Below are positions 57,270 through 64,000 of a DNA stretch of 64,000 bases, in pieces. The position numbers and the translations under genes are program-made. Position 1 is the stretch's first letter, and every line of letters starts with the position of its first letter. The notes beneath the pieces were generated by a model. It saw only the letters and a list, made by a program, of their open reading frames with translations. It did no database searches and was not told where the DNA came from. This DNA is from Cadophora sp. MPI-SDFR-AT-0126 (Eukaryota > Ascomycota > Leotiomycetes > Helotiales > Ploettnerulaceae), in the NCBI GenBank assembly GCA_020747065.1, contig JAGMVK010000008.1:1426001-1490000 (forward strand), read 5' to 3'.

Positions 57270-60200
57270 CTTGAATAATTCCTTTCTTTCTTCGTTTCAA
57301 CGATTGTGTTGGATCTTGTATTTTTGATTTCGTTTCGTTTCGAACGAATGTTGGTGATGGATCAGGAAACGTGTACCGTCCTGCGCGCTAGATGTTGAGT
57401 CTCTGGGTTTCTGTTTCGTTCCCAAAGTCGGACAAAATATGCATAGTCTGTCGCGCAAAATGTCGGAAATATGAAGATAATGGACGTCGGTCAAGTCTGA
57501 TCGGTCGTGAAGGATTGTTGGTGATTGCGCGTCTTGTTGTTCGTTCTCGCCCGGAAGGATGCGATGCAGGCCTAATGCGCTGTCGCAATATCAAACAGGC
57601 TGGCTGACTTGACTGGACTCGAAATAGAAACAGTTCCCTGAACTAGATAATAGCCAGAAGTTCGAATCTCAAGTAAAGCGAAAAAGGAAGAAACTTTGCG
57701 CAAGATGCTGGCTTCCCAAAAGAGTGACTGCTTTGAGCGAATGTGAGGAGATTTGAAGCTGGGAAGGGAAGGGAAGGGAAGGGAAGAGGAGGAGGAGAAA
57801 CCAGGGGGAAAACTCAGTTCTGTTTTCGCGGACAGGATGGGATGGCATGGAGATGAATGCCTGCCCAGGCACACCCGCCTCGACGTGCCTTGCCCTGAGT
57901 GACAGATGGGTGGGTTTGCGGGTTTGTTTCGAGATTGCGGGTGCTGGGGTTAAGTGGCGGGAATACTACTTTAGGCCTCTTAGGCCAGGAACCATCGAAT
58001 CCCGTTGCAGTATGAGCGCCACCAAATTGCTCAACATGCTGCGAGAGGAACCAGAGCATCTTGGCGGGCAACCTGCAGCCGCCAAATGGCCGTGTCCCTG
58101 CATTAGTCGAGATGCGCCATGAGATGAGCTTGCTGGCAGATTTTGATTGACTCGTGCAGGTAGGTGTTTGGTTTGCTGTTGGGAGAGAGAGAGATCCATG
58201 ACTGATAGGACAAGACTGAGAGGTAGGGACATTGTATTGAAGCCTCGTTGTCTTTCTGTATTCAGACCGAGACTTTCGCAACGCGGAGACTTTCTGTTGT
58301 CAAACTCATCATCGTTCGTCCCTTCTGCCCCTGAAGCAATGTCCGGATTTGTTTGATCGCTGGCGAGCGGCGGACGACCAAAGCCCCCGTTGAGTTCGAC
58401 CACCAACACCCGATGGTTTCGCGCTTTTGCAAACTTTCAAGCCTCATCGCCTTCTACTCGAGTCGCGCATCCCACACCTATCATTGCAGTCCAGAACCTT
58501 AGGAAAGCTTCTCCAATCCCGCCCGCGAGTGTGGCCAACAGTCACCGAGAATTCGAGCGTGGACCGGGAGTGGAGTGCAGGAACACTGTCTGTGTAATTT
58601 TCGGCACCCCCAGTTTCTTCGAAGTTTTGTTGAGACTGTTGTTGAGACTGCCGTGCTATGCATCGGCATGGTTGTCGAGGGAGCTACGGTAATTCAAAAA
58701 GTGAAAGGTCATCTTCGTCCGAGTCAACTCCACGATGTGTTGCTATTGCGTGGAACTAGACTTCGAGAGAAATCTGTTGCGACTGAAGGTTGTTGAGGCA
58801 CCTGCCCCGAAAGACTTTCTGGCGAATGAGTGCGGAAGCATTTCCTCTAGAAACGGGACTCAGGGCCGTAGTCGCTCATCAGCGTCTTGTCTTGTCGATG
58901 TTCAGGCATCACAGCTGACATGAGTTTGTTGATATTGATGAGGCATCCTGTTCATCCCTCACGGTCGATGCAATCGTTGTGCAAAGTGCTGGCATCTTTT
59001 TTCTTCTTTATTTTTCTCCAAGTTCGTCTCCTATTTTCAGTCAGCAGAATTCAAGCAAGAGTGTCCTTTGATCAAATTCGTCTTGCCTGAATAATACCCA
59101 CCAAGCTGGTCTTGTCGCATCCAACTCTGGCCAGGCAAGAAATGATACACTTGCTGGGCGATCGTGAAAGCGAAAGCATGAAGAGAACACTCGAAAAGAG
59201 AAAGATAACAAGACTTGGAGAATGAGAGAGTGGAGTACCAAGGAGTATGTACATACACCTCACAATTTACATCATAGGAATGCGAATGGTGTCTCCCTCG
59301 ACCCACAAAAAGTGCTAGTAAGAATAGCGTATGCTTGATTTGACTGCAAGTTATGGTCATTATTGCGCATGCTCAATAAATCGTATTTCTGTTCGTGGTG
59401 TTCGTTGAACTGTGGCACCGTTGTGGTAATAGTAGTTTTGTTCTCTTTTAGGCTTCACGTGTTCTCAATTAAGTTCTATGGAGGAAGGGAAGGAGACACC
59501 GGGGTATGATGGCAGCATAAGAATGCTTCATGTCATCATCGTTGGTTAAGCATTGAATTTTCGGCAGTGACTTTCTGATTGATCTTTGATGATCTATTTA
59601 CCGGTGGCTAGGAAGGAATATACAATGCTTGATGATCTCTCAAGCCCGCTGTATGTTTCGTTGGAGCGTCTCCATAATAATAAAGCATATAACTGACAAC
59701 AGATACTTTAAGTCTGTTCTAGTCTGGACTTCCACAGATGGCATGAGGCTATCTACATTCATGGGACAGTTGCAAGAAGCAGATGGCTGAGAAGAAAGCT
59801 GCCGAGACCTGTGAGGATACTGGACGGTTGAGGAAGAGAGGAGAGAATGAAAGCGCCTTGATCCCTGCTTCGAACATCAAAGCACCAATACTTTAGCTGA
59901 TCAGATTTCCATTACATCTGAGAGAAAGAAGTCGATACACCCTCCAGCAGTCGATCGACTTCCCTAATATAACGATCTTTTCTTAAATCACGAGGATCTC
60001 ACATGTTCGTTTGATAAGAAAGGCGTTCAAAATGAGTCTAGCCGAAGGCAAACCTTGCCTTCAACAGTTGAGGAAAGAACGACGTCGTGTCTGCCTTCCA
60101 CCTTGAAGGGCCACATAATCACCATGAAGTCATCACAACACTCATGAAGCTTTGCCAGACTAGGGCTTTTGTGCACTACTTTGCACTACGACGAGATGGC

Positions 60201-60829
60201 GAGATCACAGGAAAGGAAAGTAAACAAATCACATGCAATAGGCTATGTACGGGGACGCTGTTCATGTAGGTCAGTGGCCGGAGACACAACAAGAGCGGAT
60301 AAGTTATGAAGAAACGGGGATAGAGTACCAAGAGATATTGAAAGGCTGATACATGCAGCAGAAGTAAGGAATACCAGTCGAGACTTGATTGCCATGATGG
60401 AGCCCCAGACGGAAAAGCAAGAAAAGTCGAATATTGAAACCAACGCAATGTTGATGGAATGGCGGAGGAGGCAACAGTGATGAAACGGAAAGACGGCATA
60501 GGGTAAGAGCAGGAAGAACATTGTCGTGAAGCTTATGATTAGGTTTTCTAAGTAACGTATCTCATTAACAATCATGCCACGCCATGCTTTGCCATGCATG
60601 ACGACCGATCAATCTCCTTTCCCATTCGCATCCCATCAATTCGGGACAGGGCAGGAAGCACACCCTTTTCAATTCCAACTCCATTCCCAATGCACCGCAT
60701 CCTTTATCCATACCCATAATGCTTACACCATGTACCTATCTTAGCACCCGATCGCGCATTCGCTCAATCTTCCTCCATTCTGTTATACACATTTCCCTCT
60801 TCAACCCTCTATTCTCAACCCGTCCAAGC
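57270..60829. other. 3.5-kb intergenic region
   Basis: This lies between two minus-strand genes. The frames (57814-58281, 57966-58409, 59037-59360 and others) overlap each other in several phases and carry no motif. I see no gene or structural RNA. Confidence 0.4.
57761..57785. repeat. (GGGAA)5 tandem repeat
   Basis: Five perfect GGGAA units are followed by GAGGAGGAGG. This purine-rich tract lies about 500 bp upstream of the GPI-type protein gene. Confidence 0.9.
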
Positions 60830-63800
60830 CTACCATCCAGCATTCTGTCTCCGCGAGCGGAAATAATCATAAGACATGGGATCGTTATCCTCTTCATGCT
60901 GCGGCAAATTGCCATAGCCTTGTGGGCCACCGCCCAGGAAACCAGGCGCTCTCCGTTCCTGACTCGCATCTCTCACATTCGAGTGGCCGATTGCACCAGG
61001 TGTAGACATGGGCATCTCGCCCGCGCCATGGACGAGGTTCGTTTCGCTGTCGTTCCTCTGCCCATAGACTGGATTATATCCGCTCGCTCCAATATCGCCT
61101 TGAGCATCGTAAGATACGCCCGAGAATTTGCGGCCGTTGTCTCCAATGACTGGGACGTTGGGGAAGGTTGGCGTTCCGGGAGTTCCTGGTCTAGAGTCGC
61201 CGAACATGGTTGAGCTGCCTGGGGTGTCGGAGCGGATGATGTCTTCTGCTCTGCCGTAGATCCCCCCTGCGCCTCCATGCTCTTCGCCGAACTCGTGGCG
61301 GCTCTTGAAGTAGGCAAAATCGAGCTTGTTCTCGGGTACCATTTCGAAGCCGGGAACAGTGCCGCCTGGTGCTTGCTTTCCTGTGTGGCCGGCTTGCATG
61401 GGGTTCAGAGCGTACGTATCAGAGTATCCTGAGACAGAAGCTGATTCGCCAGAGTTGAACGGGTTGTTACCGTCTGAGAGGCGGCCACCATAGATAGATG
61501 CTAGTTTGTTCTGCGCTTTTGCGTGGACCATTGGTGTGATCAATGGCCTATAGAGTGCAGGATGACCAAATCGTGCTGCAAGTCTATCTTTCCTGCCATC
61601 AAAAATCTTGGAGCGGCTTGCCTCGGGATCCTTCATTGTTGTGCGGGACACATAATAGTGGATCTTGTCGTCGTAGGTCTTCTTGCAGAACCACTTGAAC
61701 GCGAGCATCAGGAATGGTAGTGGAATGACTGCGTATGCTTCCATTCGAGCTCCATCTCCGTGAACCCAAACGGAGAGGAACACAACCAATGTTGACAGCA
61801 TGGAAGCGAAGATCATTCTATTGAAGAACATGCGCCAGAACATACCACCGGACTCAGTTTTTGTGATGAAAATGTACAGAAGGAGGTACTTCTTGAGGTA
61901 TACGTCAAGTAGGAAATACAGAGCGCATGCTGGGATCGCCAGAGGCTGAATGGTCGCGAAGCACAATGTGACGGTGCTGTAGAATAGGAAGTAGTTGTAA
62001 TAAGAGGCATAATCGAATGCAGGTGGAGCTGTCAGTTCGATCATCTCCCGAGGAGTAGGGCTGGAGAATTTCCGGATACAGAAACTCCAAACCAACGTCC
62101 ACAATTGGGCCAAGTCTACTGCGGCTCCCAAGTTACGCTGAAGCAACCAGGTGATCCAGAAGGGGGAGATATTGCAGAGCGAGATGAATAATGCCTGTGC
62201 AAAGTTGGCATCTTGAATAGCTTTCCAAGCATCGGTTCCGTTGTTTGTGTTTTCGATCACAGTTGAAACAAAAGTCCAAATCGTGCTGAACATGGAGAAT
62301 ACGATCAGGAAGTTGAAGGTGAAAAAAGTGTAGAGCTTGCCAGCAACATGACGTTCTCGAGCAGTCTTCGTTCTGTCTCCAGCCCTGATTGCGAAACGAC
62401 GGAAGATGATAGGCAAAACCAGGTATATCAAAGATGTTATAGCAGGCGATGCCACACCCTGCACGATAGCCCACCAAGTCGTGTGACGCTCAAGAGATGT
62501 TTGAAATGCAGGCCAAACATGACCCAAGTTGGCCAAACTGATGACGAAAATCGAGATCATTGCGTTGGGTGCGATCCAGGCAAGCGTCAAGAGAGTAACC
62601 CAGACATTGTTTATAATTCGTCGGGTTCGTCTTTGCGACTTGGACAATGGCATGTTTTTCCAGATGATGTCGTTTGGTCTTGGGGCTAGGACTAAAGTGG
62701 TACCCTGAGGATGTTTGTTCTTCGCTGCATAGGCAATGCTGTGAGCCTCATCAATGTCCTCGTAACTTGCGAAGCCATATGACAGAGGATTCCGGTTATC
62801 GACATGGAGACGGACTTCCTTGATCTCCAACTCCAACTGCTTTATCCGGTCTGTAAGATACTCAATCGCATCCACCTTTTGTCCCTTGGGGAATGTGCCC
62901 CAGTTTGGGTCACTCTTTGAAGGCTTGCATTCTGGTCGGCGAGCTGGGAGATTATCCGGATTCTTGAGGTATTTCGCTAGATAGCTTTCGAGCGACCGAA
63001 CGGTCTTGCTATGCTGCTCAATGAGATCGGGCAGGTCTTTCACGTTGCGTGCAATCGCAGTTCTTGAGAATGAGGAGGTCGGCACTACTTGGTCAATCAA
63101 CCTCCCAATGCCTTCGTCCGAACGGAAATCCTTAGGTATATCGTTAATCTACCACTACGTTAGTAAGAACTCACCAGAACCAAGCAAGTTATGTTACCAT
63201 CAAAGTTCGTGCATGCAAACTAGCGCGGTACTCCGCACTGTCATAATACTGTCTCCGCAGCCTGAGAATCGCCCGGTAATTCCACCACAGAAATCCAGCA
63301 ATGATGATGTTGAAGATCCAAGCGCAGATTGTCATCCCCCAATTGGCATTTCCGAAGGTATTCACAGGAGTCACTCTCGCAAGTGTCGTCGAATCTTTAA
63401 ATGTTTGTCCTTTAGCCAGGTTGACTGGAATCAGAATTCCACATCCAATCACGGTCATAGCCAAAAATATGTTTCGACACATCAACAGGATCCGCAGGAA
63501 AACCACAGCGTCCAGACCAATCAAGCCAATTAGTTCCTGCTCCTTTGTCTTCAAAATAGGCGCAACCCACGAGAACATGCCCTTTCCCAACGGAGGTGGA
63601 GCATGTCTGTCATCTGCCACTTTGAGTTTCGGTGCGTATACAAGGGAATTGTAGGGTCGAAGGAGGGAGAATCCAACTGCGAGGAGGACGGTGAATCCAA
63701 CGGAGGTACCCAGACTTGCGTAGACGGAATTTTGTGCAAGCTATTGTAGAGTTAGCATGTAATGTGAGAACCAACGATTGGCAGACCGTACCTGAGCTGA

Positions 63801-63890
63801 AAAGGGATTTTTGAGGAGATCTAGAAGTTTTTGGGCTCCTGACTCCTCGTCCCTCCGCACGAGGGAATCGATGAATCTAATAGCGTCCAT
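60830..63890 (-). CDS. calcium-permeable stress-gated cation channel, CSC1/OSCA (RSN1/DUF221) family
   Basis: The minus-strand exons are 63890-63792, 63740-63198 and 63148-60830, giving 986 aa. The family forms hyperosmolality- or mechanically gated cation channels in the plasma membrane. The N-terminal helices are SLGTSVGFTVLLAVGFSLL, LLMCRNIFLAMTVIGCGIL and WGMTICAWIFNIIIAGFLWW. The large cytosolic loop follows, with INDIPKDFRSDEGIGRL and FPKGQKVDAIEYLTDRI. It leads into the 7-TM core from IIWKNMPLSKSQRRTRRI onward, including ANFAQALFISLCNISPFW, YYNYFLFYSTVTLCF and IQPLAIPACALYFLLDVYLKKY. The C-terminal 250 residues are a Gly/Pro/Ser-rich cytosolic tail ending near YDYFRSRRQNAGW. The length fits fungal RSN1/CSC1 proteins. 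Splice sites are canonical, and intron 1 has a GCTAACT branch point. Confidence 0.93.
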
Positions 63891-64000
63891 ACTGAAAAGC
63901 GAGTGGCTATGACGGGCCAGAGGCCAGACAAATGTGTAGATTTGTGACCTTCTGCAGAGATTTCGATTTTTGCGTTCTCGAGAAATAAGATAGGGCCGGC

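Noticed and set aside
57658..57676. GTTCGAATC resembling a tRNA T-loop
   Set aside because: No matching acceptor stem, D-arm or A-box at the right distance on either strand.

Overview
This window is nuclear DNA of a filamentous ascomycete (Pezizomycotina). The evidence is the gene structure: most genes carry short GT-AG introns of about 45-165 nt with CTAAC/CTGAC-like branch points, and genes lie on both strands without operons. The content agrees: two Zn2Cys6 regulators, a mitochondrial ribosomal protein, Sip5, a CSC1/OSCA channel, tyrosinase, an expansin-like protein and small secreted proteins. A Leotiomycetes placement is plausible but is only my inference. I found no rRNA, tRNA, CRISPR array or intact transposon.

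Layout. 0-12 kb is housekeeping: DAHP synthase (shikimate entry), D-arabinose dehydrogenase (erythroascorbate branch), a Sip5-like zinc-finger protein after a long non-coding stretch, a small Cys-rich membrane protein and mitochondrial ribosomal protein mL50. 12.8-31 kb looks accessory and possibly catabolic: a War1-like C6 regulator, a divergent pair (ACS-family MFS permease and an isocitrate lyase/PEP mutase-type lyase), a TmpA-like membrane flavo-reductase, a zeta-class GST/maleylacetoacetate isomerase, a single-chain GNAT-amidase fusion and a second C6 regulator. 31-46 kb is rich in secreted and redox functions: expansin-like protein, SDR, a secreted effector-like protein, an apparently damaged 4-TM membrane protein gene, a nine-exon tyrosinase, a MYND protein, a small secreted protein and an MDR enoyl-reductase-like enzyme. 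46-64 kb is gene-poor: a DapA-family aldolase/lyase with a Ser-rich extension, a GPI-anchored-type secreted protein and the CSC1-like channel, separated by 3-6.6 kb gaps in which I see no convincing gene.

The most notable items are the GNAT-amidase fusion, the possible six-gene catabolic neighbourhood around it, the small Cys-rich membrane protein of unknown function, the splice conflict in the effector-like gene, and the decayed coding block at 35.4-36.9 kb. Exon coordinates were worked out by hand from splice signals and reading-frame continuity. Family assignments rest on recognised motifs, not on database searches.
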